Shown piece by piece: positions 31,615 through 39,512 of a DNA stretch of 39,512 nt. This stretch comes from Candidatus Limivivens merdigallinarum. GTDB taxonomy: Bacteria; Bacillota; Clostridia; Lachnospirales; Lachnospiraceae. Position numbers and translations under genes: made by a program. Location of the stretch: positions 1 through 39,512 of the forward strand of contig DVFT01000137.1 in assembly GCA_018713105.1 (NCBI GenBank), read 5' to 3'. Position 1 is the first letter of the stretch. Every line of letters starts with the position of its first letter. The notes below the pieces were generated by a model. That model did not search any database. It had not been told where the DNA came from and saw nothing but the letters and a program-made list of their open reading frames with translations.

Positions 31615-34227
31615 CTATTCCGGCAGCAGCATCGGTATCTCTATAAGATCCCTTCTAGGCAGCATAGTCAGAGCCGACCAGATATCTCCATCCTTCCACA
31701 CCGGTGTCAGCGGAAGCCGGATTTCAATCTGATTGAATCCCGGTTTTAAAGAAATCTTCGCATATCCGGAATTTCCTACCAGCCTGTCCGCGACTTTTCC
31801 ATCTACTAGGATCTCTGCACAGTCGATCCTGCCATTCAGAATCATCAGATATCTTCCCGCTGCCTCTTTAGATACAGTCACTGCCGTCTGATAAATCAAA
31901 GTTCCATTGAATTCTGTTCTGGCTGCCCATTCCGTCAAATCAGGGAACTTTTCGCCTTCTTTTCTTTCCAACAAAAGCTGATCTGTTTCTTCCCCGATAT
32001 TTTGGGCAGTAATCTTCCAATGTCCGGAAAGCGGAAAGCCGCTGCCATCAAGATTGGGTTCCTGTACGGCTTCTTTTATTTCCTGTTCCCTCCAAACCAA
32101 AATTTTGGACTCTCCAGGATTCAGACAGAGCTTGAATCTAACTTCTCCTGTCTGTTTCTGCTGAAAGGTTCTGTAGTAACAGTCTCTCATGGCATCATAA
32201 AGATACAGATAGTCTCCCGTCTTCTCACTGTGTACGGAAAGCTCCCCCTGAAACTTCTTTTTTGTGCTCTCGTTAAAGCAAAAGAGCTTCAAGGTTCCGT
32301 CGCTGTCCCAATATGGGTAGGTTCGAAGCCACGGGAACGTTCCGTTTACTTCCACCAGAGGTTTCCTGGTTTCCCTGATCCGTCCCGGCAGCTCTGCAAG
32401 GGAGACAACCTCAAATCCAGATAGCTGCTCTATCATCCATTCCTCTTCCTCTGTTTCTTCACAGATCCCTGTCGGAAGATTGTCTACAAATAAAATCTGC
32501 ATTTTATCTTTGGAATGGATCAGAAATTTTGCCACCGAAGCAGGCAAAAACTCGCATCCTGGTATAATCAAGGTTCGGTATCTCTGTTCTGCCACACAGA
32601 TTCCGCTGTAAGACCCTGACAGCGATGCCTCCTTCATACCATAAGGGTTTTCTTCTGCGAAAAGATCTGCCGGGACGATATCTGCATCCATCTGGTTTTC
32701 CAGTAAAACGCGCATTGGCTTTTGAAACAGCATTGCCTTTCCTGCCCACTCTGAATCCGCATGGTACAGAACTGCCACGTCTGCCGGATAACGTCCTCCT
32801 TGAAACATCCCGGCGATACGCTCCAGATAGGTCATAAGTGTTCCGAAGCAGGCAAACTGGGCATGATTTCCATGGGCATAAAAATGCGGAGGACAATCCG
32901 GATCCGGATAGGGCTTTACCGAAAATGCGTGAGGGACAAAGTGGTTGATTCCACGGCTTACCATATGATCCGCCAACCATTTCATCAGACCCACTCCCTC
33001 CTGCCAGCCATAGGCTCCGAAGATTTCACAGAGAGAATCCCCCTCTTTCTTCCGGTCAATATGTGCCAGGGAGCTTCCAAGCTTTGCCAGCCCATAATGG
33101 AAAAACTCCCCATCTCTGGAGGATGCCACCCATTGATGCTCTCCCTGATCCATCCCCGGCATGATCTGCTGGGTCACCACATCGATTCCCGCCATTCTCA
33201 TATCCCCAAGACTTCTAAAATAATGACCGGTACTGCATCCCAGCCTCCCATGAGAATTGTCATCCTCCACAATATGTCCGATATGCCATACTCCATGTTC
33301 CCTGCACCAGTCTCCGATCTGACCGGAAAAAGACACCGACAGCTGCCGCGTCACTGCATCCATATATTCATAACGAATATGCGGGGTCTTTTCCCCGATT
33401 TGATACCAAAGGGCAGAAAGATAAGAAAGAAACTCCCGTTTCCAACGCCTCCTCAAACGTATCTCCAGCTCATCACTCCAGGGAATATAGGGCATGTCCT
33501 CCCCGAGTCTTGCCTGGAAACGATATCCGGGCAGATTGGAAAACTCCGGCTCATCCGAAAAGAATCCCTGAAAGGTGTTGCCGAAATCTGCCCCGTAATG
33601 TTCATAGTGAGGCTCATACACCCGGTCAATCAGAAGCTTCACGGAACGGCTGTCCAAAATATTGAAATAGTCCAGCTTTCCATTTCCATGCCTGGTGGTG
33701 TAGAATACCAGGATCCTCCACAGACCTTCCGGCACCTCCCATTTCAGCCATCCATTCTGCACACGGTCTGTCACATCCACGAAGGTATCCCAGATCAATT
33801 CTGTACTATCCGAATCCTTCCTTCTGCAAGCCAATACCCCTACCAGTGTATCGTCATCCTGCAGGATGCTTTTCACCAGCAGATACCCTGGAGAAAGTGA
33901 TCCGCAGATATCCGTATTGTGAACCGTCAGAAACCGGGCTGACAGCGGATTCTTTCCGTCGGAAAAGGCTTTGTTCGCATGCCCTGTGGGAAAACGGTCG
34001 TCATCCAACAACCAGACCTGCATCCCGTGCTCTCTGGCAAAGTTCATGATCAGATCCATATCTTCCCACCATCCCGGACCTCCAAAGTCCGGATGCGGTC
34101 TTGCTTCCACACAAAAAGCCTTCAAATGGCTTTCATAAATTTTCTCCAATTCTGTCCTTATGTTCTCTTTTCCAGCTCCGCATTGCCAGAAAAATGGGAA
34201 AATCGGCTCTATCTTTTGTTTCATCAT
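31615..34227 (-). CDS. large uncharacterised glycosidase-like protein, GH106-like
   Basis: An 870-aa cytoplasmic protein. The N-terminal part has PFFWQCGAGKENIRTELEKI, GGPGWWEDMDLIMNFAREHG and QVWLLDDDRFPTGHANKAF, a TIM-barrel opening like that of GH106-type rhamnosidases; GFFSDEPEFSNLPGY near residue 220 could hold a catalytic acid. A glutamine-amidotransferase-like middle region (AEQRYRTLIIPGCEFLPASV, FVDNLPTG) is followed by a C-terminal jelly-roll domain (LNGRIDCAEILVDGKVADRL). I cannot assign a CAZy family with confidence. The gene overlaps the GH42 stop by ATGA and lies 9 bp before GH95, so it acts on the same imported glycan; a second rhamnosidase is the leading guess. Confidence 0.72.
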   Translation of the reverse strand: MMKQKIEPIFPFFWQCGAGKENIRTELEKIYESHLKAFCVEARPHPDFGGPGWWEDMDLIMNFAREHGMQVWLLDDDRFPTGHANKAFSDGKNPLSARFLTVHNTDICGSLSPGYLLVKSILQDDDTLVGVLACRRKDSDSTELIWDTFVDVTDRVQNGWLKWEVPEGLWRILVFYTTRHGNGKLDYFNILDSRSVKLLIDRVYEPHYEHYGADFGNTFQGFFSDEPEFSNLPGYRFQARLGEDMPYIPWSDELEIRLRRRWKREFLSYLSALWYQIGEKTPHIRYEYMDAVTRQLSVSFSGQIGDWCREHGVWHIGHIVEDDNSHGRLGCSTGHYFRSLGDMRMAGIDVVTQQIMPGMDQGEHQWVASSRDGEFFHYGLAKLGSSLAHIDRKKEGDSLCEIFGAYGWQEGVGLMKWLADHMVSRGINHFVPHAFSVKPYPDPDCPPHFYAHGNHAQFACFGTLMTYLERIAGMFQGGRYPADVAVLYHADSEWAGKAMLFQKPMRVLLENQMDADIVPADLFAEENPYGMKEASLSGSYSGICVAEQRYRTLIIPGCEFLPASVAKFLIHSKDKMQILFVDNLPTGICEETEEEEWMIEQLSGFEVVSLAELPGRIRETRKPLVEVNGTFPWLRTYPYWDSDGTLKLFCFNESTKKKFQGELSVHSEKTGDYLYLYDAMRDCYYRTFQQKQTGEVRFKLCLNPGESKILVWREQEIKEAVQEPNLDGSGFPLSGHWKITAQNIGEETDQLLLERKEGEKFPDLTEWAARTEFNGTLIYQTAVTVSKEAAGRYLMILNGRIDCAEILVDGKVADRLVGNSGYAKISLKPGFNQIEIRLPLTPVWKDGDIWSALTMLPRRDLIEIPMLLPE

Positions 34228-36227
34228 TCTCTATTCTCCCCGCTCCGTTCCAAAATCCGTGTCTCGAAAGGCTCCATGATCGGTTCCTGCAATCCTGTCC
34301 ATCCTTCCGGGATAGTGATCGCCTGCCTGTCCCCCGAATGGTTCAGGATAAACAGATATTGCTTTTTTCTACCCTTCCGCACCTTCATCTCCACTTCTCT
34401 GCTGCCGCTCTCCCATCTTTGCAGCCCGCTGCACATCTTATCCGCCAAAAACTCCATCACTGTCTCATCCGGCTGTGTCCCCAGGTAGTACACAACTCCC
34501 TGCTGATAGCGGTTGACCGTGACGGCTGCTCTGCCGGAATAGTAGTCAGAAGCATACGTGACCACCGTCTCTGCCGTTGTTGGGGATAAGAGATCACACC
34601 ATTTGAATCCAGTTCCCTCTTTCTCCTGATACCGAAGCTTTACACTCCTTCCCAGCAGACAATCGTATTCCTCCACCTCCACTCCAGCTACCTTGGACAG
34701 CTTTCCGGGAAGCGGTCCTTCACTCATGCAGACGTTCTGTTCATCCATGACTCCGGTCCGCATGGTGAGTACCAGGGTTCCCCCCTGTTTTACATAGTGT
34801 TCTAATTTTTCTTCCAGCTCTGGTGTCGTCAGATACAGAAGAGGTACGATCAAAAGGCGGTATTCCTCCAAACTGTCCTGCTCCGATAGAAAATCTACCG
34901 GTATCCCCCTGCGGTATAAGAGCTTATAAAAATCCAGGATTGTACCGACATAGGTAAGCTCTGGATGCTGAGGCTGCAGTTTGATCGCCCAATCCTCATC
35001 ATAAGAGAACAAAATCCCGGCTTCTGCCTTGGTAATGATTCCATGTATGTCTTCCATAACCGGCGACAGCTTCCGAATGGCTTTTTGGATCTCGTAATAC
35101 CGTCTCCCCGGTTTCCCCTGATGGGGCAGAATCCCATGCCAAAACTGTTCTGTGCCAAAGAGACAGGTTCTCCAGCGAAAATAGACGATGGTATCCGCTC
35201 CGTGCGCCACACACTGTGCCGTCCACAGTTCATTCTGCCCTGGTTTCGGATTCGCTCCGATTACCGTTCCTCCTGTAGCTCCAGACTGCAGTTCCATCAT
35301 CCAGAAATTTTTCTTTTTCACAGAACGGATAAAATCCATACAGGCTGCCACCTCAAAGGGAGGCTGACCGGATGGATCAAAATAATAGCCCGTGGGATAC
35401 TGATCGTTGGAGGCAAAATCCAGGTCAGCCGCCAGCTTAAAATAATCGGTTTTATCATAGAACCCCATAAGATTGTGGGTAATCTTCTGATGGGGCGCTG
35501 TTTTCCGGATAATCTCGATCTGTATTCTCTGAAAATCAATGACCAGGTCTGAGGTAAACCGCTTCCAGTCCAGCAGCAGAGAAGGATTGTGGGCTGTGGG
35601 AGTCTTTCTCGGTGCAGGTATCTGTGAAAAAGAATCATAGGTCTGGCTCCAAAATACCGTTCCCCAACTTTCATTTACCCGGTCAATGCTCTGATACTTC
35701 TTCTCCAGCCACTCATCAAACGCCCTTCGGCAGCTTTCACACATACATAAATCCTCATGGCTGTTTCCCAGCTCATTATCAATCTGCCAGCCGATCACAT
35801 AGGGATTTTCCCTATAATGTTCCGCCATGGCGGTTACAAGCTTTTTGATATAGTTCCGGTAAACGGGATTGCTCTGGCAGTCATGATGCCTGCCGCCAAA
35901 GCTTTTTTGATGACCAAAAGAATCCACCGGTAAAATCTCTGGAAATCTGTCAATCAGCCATGCAGGCGGTGCTGCCGTTGGGGTTCCAAGCACTGTATAA
36001 ATACCGTATTTCCCCAATAGGCTGACCGCTTCATCCAGCCATCCAAATTCAAACCTCCCTTCCACCGACTCTATCTTGTGCCAGGCGAACTCTGCCATAC
36101 GCACTACCTGTATTCCAAGGTCCTTCATCAGTCTGGCGTCCGTCTCCCATCTCTCTCTCGGCCAATGCTCGGGATAGTAATCCACTCCAAATTTCAGAGA
36201 TTCCATCACTGTCTCCACAGATGTCAT
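34224..36227 (-). CDS. beta-galactosidase, GH42
   Basis: A 667-aa enzyme with the three GH42 domains: a TIM barrel (1-390), a trimerisation domain (about 390-590) and a small C-terminal beta domain. The acid/base is Glu152 in WQIDNELGNS and the nucleophile Glu312 in WMMELQSGATGG. The structural zinc site is complete, with Cys117, Cys161, Cys163 and Cys166 (CMCESC). There is no signal peptide. It hydrolyses terminal beta-galactose from imported oligosaccharides such as galactan or arabinogalactan side chains. The start is supported by AGGAGG 6 nt before ATG 36227. It follows the second permease by 17 bp and overlaps the next gene by 4 bp. Confidence 0.95.
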   Translation of the reverse strand: MTSVETVMESLKFGVDYYPEHWPRERWETDARLMKDLGIQVVRMAEFAWHKIESVEGRFEFGWLDEAVSLLGKYGIYTVLGTPTAAPPAWLIDRFPEILPVDSFGHQKSFGGRHHDCQSNPVYRNYIKKLVTAMAEHYRENPYVIGWQIDNELGNSHEDLCMCESCRRAFDEWLEKKYQSIDRVNESWGTVFWSQTYDSFSQIPAPRKTPTAHNPSLLLDWKRFTSDLVIDFQRIQIEIIRKTAPHQKITHNLMGFYDKTDYFKLAADLDFASNDQYPTGYYFDPSGQPPFEVAACMDFIRSVKKKNFWMMELQSGATGGTVIGANPKPGQNELWTAQCVAHGADTIVYFRWRTCLFGTEQFWHGILPHQGKPGRRYYEIQKAIRKLSPVMEDIHGIITKAEAGILFSYDEDWAIKLQPQHPELTYVGTILDFYKLLYRRGIPVDFLSEQDSLEEYRLLIVPLLYLTTPELEEKLEHYVKQGGTLVLTMRTGVMDEQNVCMSEGPLPGKLSKVAGVEVEEYDCLLGRSVKLRYQEKEGTGFKWCDLLSPTTAETVVTYASDYYSGRAAVTVNRYQQGVVYYLGTQPDETVMEFLADKMCSGLQRWESGSREVEMKVRKGRKKQYLFILNHSGDRQAITIPEGWTGLQEPIMEPFETRILERSGENRE

Positions 36228-36244
36228 AGTTCTCCTCCTCTCTG

Positions 36245-37066
36245 CTAACCTTTGATGGCTCCCGCCACCATTCCGTCAATAATATATTTCTGTCCCAGCA
36301 GATAGACAATGACTGCCGGTAAGGTACACAGCAGAATATAAGCGCATACCATGTTCCACTGGCTGTTGTACTGCCCCATAAAATTGTATACACCAAGGAC
36401 AATCGTCCAGTTTTTGGAACTCTGAATTAAGTAAAGGGGCATCTGGAAATCATTCCAAACAAATACGAACTGTGTGATAAACAGGGTCACAATGATCGGC
36501 TTTAACAGCGGCAGCATAATCCGAATAAAAAGCTGCCAGGGGGAACATCCATCCATGATTCCAGCCTCATCCATGTCCTTCGGCACTGTCGTCACGAATC
36601 CGTGTACCATAAAAACCGTCTGGGGAATAAACATTGCCGTGTAAACCAGAATCAAGCCTACATAGGAATCCATCATATGAATTTTCTGGAGAACCTGAAC
36701 CAAGGCAATGATCTGGACCGGAACAACCATTCCTGCCAGAAAGAAGGCATAGATCTTTTTGTTCAGAAAATCCATGTTCCGGTTCAGCACATAGCCGGCA
36801 ATCGTTCCCAAAAATACAGACAGCCCGATACTCACCACAGTGATGAGAATACTGTTAAAAAAAGACCTCACAATATTCGTTTCCCGGAAAACCTCTGCAA
36901 AATTGCCAAATTCCCAGGACTCTGGAAGATTCAGCGTCAGGACTGTAGTCTCCGCCGGTGTCTTCAGCGAGTTTACAATAATCAAAACCAGGGGAATCAA
37001 AATGATCAGGCTGAGCACCCACAGGAGCACCTCTCCCAAGTGCAGTCTCCATCTTCTCGCTTTCAT
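36245..37066 (-). CDS. carbohydrate ABC transporter permease, MalG/CUT1 type
   Basis: A 273-aa membrane protein with about six hydrophobic segments. The EAA loop is DEAGIMDGCSPWQLFIRIML and the C terminus KYIIDGMVAGAIKG is standard for MalG-type permeases. I chose ATG 37066 because it overlaps the stop of the upstream permease as ATGA; the frame is open to 37084. It is the inner-membrane partner for import of the glycan fragments cleaved by the downstream enzymes. Confidence 0.93.
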   Translation of the reverse strand: MKARRWRLHLGEVLLWVLSLIILIPLVLIIVNSLKTPAETTVLTLNLPESWEFGNFAEVFRETNIVRSFFNSILITVVSIGLSVFLGTIAGYVLNRNMDFLNKKIYAFFLAGMVVPVQIIALVQVLQKIHMMDSYVGLILVYTAMFIPQTVFMVHGFVTTVPKDMDEAGIMDGCSPWQLFIRIMLPLLKPIIVTLFITQFVFVWNDFQMPLYLIQSSKNWTIVLGVYNFMGQYNSQWNMVCAYILLCTLPAVIVYLLGQKYIIDGMVAGAIKG

Positions 37067-37941
37067 AATGTCTTCGCCTCCCATCTGCTAAATCCCTTCT
37101 TGATCAGCCCAAAGCAGATCACCACCAGAATCGTCAGCATAACATTGGCAGCACATCCGGTGGAAAGCGCTCCGCTTCCAAAGTAAGAATAAATCGTGGT
37201 ATTCAAAACCTGAGTGGACATTCCAGGTCCTCCATTTGTCAATGCGATAATCAGGTCAAATACCTTCAGCCCTCCTATGATACACAAAAGAACATTGATG
37301 CTTACGGAAGAAATCATCAATGGAAGGGTAATCTTCCAAAAGGTATTCCATCCGTTTGCCCCATCGATCAAAGCCGCCTCATAGCAATCCCGCGGGACAG
37401 CCTGCAGACCTGCCAGATAAATTACCATACAGTATCCGGCACCTTTCCAGATATCCACCACCATGACCATTGCCATAGCTGTAGATTTGTTTCCCAACCA
37501 GTCGAAATGCCCTAGTTCCTTGGAGAACATTCCAAGAAACTGACTGATAATTCCTTGGTCCGGCAGAAGCATCGCGCGGAAGATTTCCGCCACGATCAGT
37601 GTACTCAGAATTACCGGCAGGTAATAAATCGCACGGAGTACATTTTTGGTTTTCAGCTTCTGATTCAGTGCCAATGCCAGACCAAATCCGATCACGTTTT
37701 TCATAATCGTCGTGATAATCGTAAAAGAGAAGGTATTTTTCATCCCTGTCATAAAACGGTTCTGCTGAATAAGCTGCAGGTAATTGCGAAATCCCACAAA
37801 ATTCAGTTCGGTGCCGGAATAGATTGTCTTATCTGTAAATGAATAGATCACTCCCAAGATTCCGGGTACTATATAAAATACCAGGTATACCAGCAGAGTG
37901 ATCAGCAAAAAGTATCTGGGGTACATCTTCTTTTTGATCAT
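37063..37941 (-). CDS. carbohydrate ABC transporter permease, MalF/CUT1 type
   Basis: A 292-aa protein with six predicted membrane segments. It begins MIKKKMYPRYFLLITLLVYL, and its EAA loop is YEAALIDGANGWNTFWKITL, followed by DLIIALTNGGPGMSTQVLNT. An AAAGGAAG ribosome site lies upstream. It follows the binding-protein gene after a stem-loop and overlaps the second permease gene by 4 bp. No ATPase gene is nearby, so a shared MsmX-type ATPase is presumed. Confidence 0.93.
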   Translation of the reverse strand: MIKKKMYPRYFLLITLLVYLVFYIVPGILGVIYSFTDKTIYSGTELNFVGFRNYLQLIQQNRFMTGMKNTFSFTIITTIMKNVIGFGLALALNQKLKTKNVLRAIYYLPVILSTLIVAEIFRAMLLPDQGIISQFLGMFSKELGHFDWLGNKSTAMAMVMVVDIWKGAGYCMVIYLAGLQAVPRDCYEAALIDGANGWNTFWKITLPLMISSVSINVLLCIIGGLKVFDLIIALTNGGPGMSTQVLNTTIYSYFGSGALSTGCAANVMLTILVVICFGLIKKGFSRWEAKTL

Positions 37942-37993
37942 AGTATCTCCACTTCCTTTCGCAAGTTTTCTGTATCACCGCCATATACAAACA

Positions 37994-38023
37994 ATGAGGC
38001 ATGCTTTTTATCGCACGCCTCAT
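37994..38023 (-). other. stem-loop after the second CUT1 binding-protein gene
   Basis: ATGAGGCATGC (37994-38004) and GCACGCCTCAT (38013-38023) pair over 11 bp with one G-U wobble around an 8-nt loop, between the binding-protein stop and the permease start. The minus strand continues TTGTTTGTATATGG, at most a partial terminator. It is the third binding-protein gene in the window followed by such a hairpin. Confidence 0.7.
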
Positions 38024-38036
38024 AAATCCACTCTTT

Positions 38037-39383
38037 TTAGAAGCCTTCCAATCCAAGAGAAACGCAGATGGAATAGCGGAAGTCATCGTACTGGGTACAG
38101 AAATCTTCCGGCGTAAGGTCGCCCATGTAAACCTCCTGCATCAGAGAACAGAAGGTATCCCAATCCTGTCCCTGTACAATCGCGTTGTGTGCAACATGCA
38201 GCCCATAAGTTCCATCGGAAATCTGCTCCATCAGCTTCTGGGTGGAGGCGCACATACCATTGCTGACAATATCCTTGAAGATAGAAGAAGCACCCAGCCC
38301 ATCGTAAAATTCCTGAAGATTTTCGTCTTCGCAGCACCAGTTGAAAAAGTGCTTGCACACATCGATGTTTTCGCTGTTCCTGTTAACATAGAGTTCACAG
38401 CAGGTAGACTGATAGATCGTGTCGTTCTCGCCGATATAGTAGGGGATCAGCTCCAGTTTATCAGAAGTTCCTTCTCCATAGGTATTATCCATTGTAGTCA
38501 GCCAGGAGGTCAGACCTATGCTGAATCCGCATTCATTATTGGCAACGGCATCCATCATGCCATCCCAGGTCTGGGACATAAAATTATCTCCGAAATATCC
38601 TGCTGCTGCCCAGTCGCTGACGTCCTGCAGCATTGCCTTAAAGCTTTCACTGTCCGCATAATGTATCTGATTGGTATTAAATTTTTCAATCAGATCCGGA
38701 TCCTTCTGCATGTCCGCATATAATCCGGAAGAGGTGATATTTCCGCACATCCAAGAATCACCAGCTCCACTGTAAAATGGAATATAGCCATTCTCCAGGA
38801 GCACATCAAAACATGCCACCAATTCTTCTTTCGAAGTGGGAACCTCCAGCCCACATGCCTCCAAAACCTCTTTATTGGCACAGAAGCCCCAATAGTCCTG
38901 GGATGCCAGCGGCAGCCCGTACAGCTTTCCGTCTGTGTAAAGGAAACCGCTGGTATCGCTGATCTTCTCTACCCAAGGTTCATTGGACATGTCAACCAGC
39001 ATTTCATCCGCCCTCATATAGGTCAATTCTGACGGAGACGCAGAGTTCATGGTAATATCAGCCAATTCACCGGTGGCAAACTGGGATTTAATTACTTCGG
39101 AAGCTGTTTCCGCCGGAAGGATATTTACCTCAATCTCCACTCCGAATTCGTCGCTGTACTTATCCACCATAGCCTGATAGGTATCGTTCCACCAATCCTC
39201 CGCCGTGGTCAGTGTAATTTTCCTTCCCTCCAGATCCTCTCTGGTCATCTCATAGATTCCGGAAGCTTCTGTCTCTCCTTCGCTGCTGGCGCTGCTCAAA
39301 ATACCGTTTCCCATGAGCGTTGCAGTAAACAGGGATCCCAATGCCAACGATGCGATCAATCTTCTGACTTTTCTGTGTTTCAT
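38037..39383 (-). CDS. extracellular solute-binding protein, family 1 (glycan-locus importer)
   Basis: A 448-aa type-II binding protein. The signal peptide (MKHRKVRRLIASLALGSLFT, then ATLMGNGILSSASS) has no lipobox Cys, followed by an acidic Ser/Glu/Thr spacer (SEGETEAS) and typical blocks: KITLTTAEDWWNDTYQAMVD, ATGELADITMNSASPSEL, DGKLYGLPLASQDYWGFCAN. It has a rather Cys- and Trp-rich C-terminal lobe (HFFNWCCEDENLQEFYDGLG). It should capture the oligosaccharide taken up by the two permeases that follow. As first gene of the 11-gene unit it has an AAAGGAG site before the ATG and a TATAAT box at 39422-39427 with a poor -35, suggesting activation by a regulator. Confidence 0.92.
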   Translation of the reverse strand: MKHRKVRRLIASLALGSLFTATLMGNGILSSASSEGETEASGIYEMTREDLEGRKITLTTAEDWWNDTYQAMVDKYSDEFGVEIEVNILPAETASEVIKSQFATGELADITMNSASPSELTYMRADEMLVDMSNEPWVEKISDTSGFLYTDGKLYGLPLASQDYWGFCANKEVLEACGLEVPTSKEELVACFDVLLENGYIPFYSGAGDSWMCGNITSSGLYADMQKDPDLIEKFNTNQIHYADSESFKAMLQDVSDWAAAGYFGDNFMSQTWDGMMDAVANNECGFSIGLTSWLTTMDNTYGEGTSDKLELIPYYIGENDTIYQSTCCELYVNRNSENIDVCKHFFNWCCEDENLQEFYDGLGASSIFKDIVSNGMCASTQKLMEQISDGTYGLHVAHNAIVQGQDWDTFCSLMQEVYMGDLTPEDFCTQYDDFRYSICVSLGLEGF

Positions 39384-39421
39384 ATTGTTCTCCTTTCTCT
39401 GTACACGTTTTATTTATCTAA

Positions 39422-39427
39422 ATTATA
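39422..39427 (-). promoter_or_regulatory. -10 box of the glycan-use operon
   Basis: TATAAT on the minus strand lies about 40 bp upstream of the binding-protein ATG; the hexamer 17 nt further upstream (TTCATG) is a poor -35. An activator, plausibly the AraC protein encoded at 22403-23230, would be needed. Confidence 0.5.
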
Positions 39428-39467
39428 CAAAATCTTATTTAGGGCATGAATGGATATTCTTAATTTT

Positions 39468-39477
39468 GTACATGTAC
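39468..39477. promoter_or_regulatory. palindrome upstream of the glycan-use operon
   Basis: GTACATGTAC is a perfect 10-bp palindrome about 40 bp upstream of the -10 box, in otherwise AT-rich DNA. It may be a regulator site. No second copy was noticed in the window, so support is limited. Confidence 0.35.
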
Positions 39478-39512
39478 TTTTTTAATATCCCATTAAAATT
39501 ATACATTTTCTC

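Noticed and set aside
32331-32345. GGGAACGTTCC site resembling the LacI operator
   Set aside because: It lies inside the GH106-like coding sequence, far from any promoter, and is explained by the codons there; only part of the motif matches.
1-39512. CRISPR array, tRNA or rRNA genes
   Set aside because: No regularly spaced repeats, cloverleaf sequences or conserved rRNA stretches were seen on either strand.

Overview
The window is chromosomal DNA of a Gram-positive anaerobic gut-type bacterium, most likely a member of the Lachnospiraceae (Bacillota, Clostridia). The grounds are AGGAGG-type ribosome sites, moderate G+C, CUT1 sugar ABC cassettes without their own ATPase, a YesM/YesN two-component pair, a carboxyspermidine-route polyamine operon and a cytoplasmic glycosidase operon. 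I saw no rRNA, tRNA, CRISPR array, insertion sequence or clear prophage. Thirty of 32 genes lie on the minus strand; the exceptions are a MATE transporter and an AraC regulator.

Region 1 (1-4500). A cut-off AAA-ATPase gene lies at the left edge. Next to it is a LacI-controlled operon, read leftwards: a RhaS-like solute-binding protein, a polysaccharide deacetylase-type protein, a LacI regulator and an HSL-type esterase. A promoter and two copies of a TGGGAAYGTTCYCA operator lie upstream. No permease or ATPase accompanies the RhaS-like protein.

Region 2 (4500-12170). A YesN response regulator and YesM sensor kinase precede, after a terminator, two CUT1 permeases, a binding protein and a cytoplasmic sulfatase. 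This looks like sensing, import and desulfation of a sulfated sugar or glycan fragment.

Region 3 (12300-20600). A solitary small holin-like gene is followed by a five-gene polyamine operon (speA, speE, speB, carboxynorspermidine synthase, nspC) that should convert arginine to agmatine, putrescine, carboxyspermidine and spermidine. Its leader of about 460 nt contains a complete intrinsic terminator. The divergent MATE gene also has a terminator hairpin between promoter and start codon. The SpeE homologue has Asn at the second Asp of the DSxDP motif, and no speD is present.

Region 4 (20597-39512). A Uma2-family gene lies beside a glycan-use locus. Read leftwards it encodes a binding protein, two permeases, a GH42 beta-galactosidase, an 870-aa GH106-like protein, a GH95 enzyme, an SGNH acetylesterase, a GH43/GH32-like propeller enzyme, a GH78-like rhamnosidase, a URO-D-fold protein and L-rhamnose mutarotase. 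An AraC regulator and a second, different URO-D-fold protein are divergent from each other at the end. Nearly every junction is a 4-bp ATGA overlap or a few bases. All the enzymes lack signal peptides, so oligosaccharides rich in rhamnose, galactose and perhaps fucose or L-galactose (rhamnogalacturonan- or gum-like) are probably imported and dismantled in the cytoplasm.

The points most worth a second look are the two leader terminators around 18.4-19.1 kb, the altered SpeE, the paired URO-D proteins in a rhamnose locus, the 870-aa GH106-like protein, and a recurring design in which all three binding-protein genes are followed by a strong stem-loop and none encodes a lipobox.
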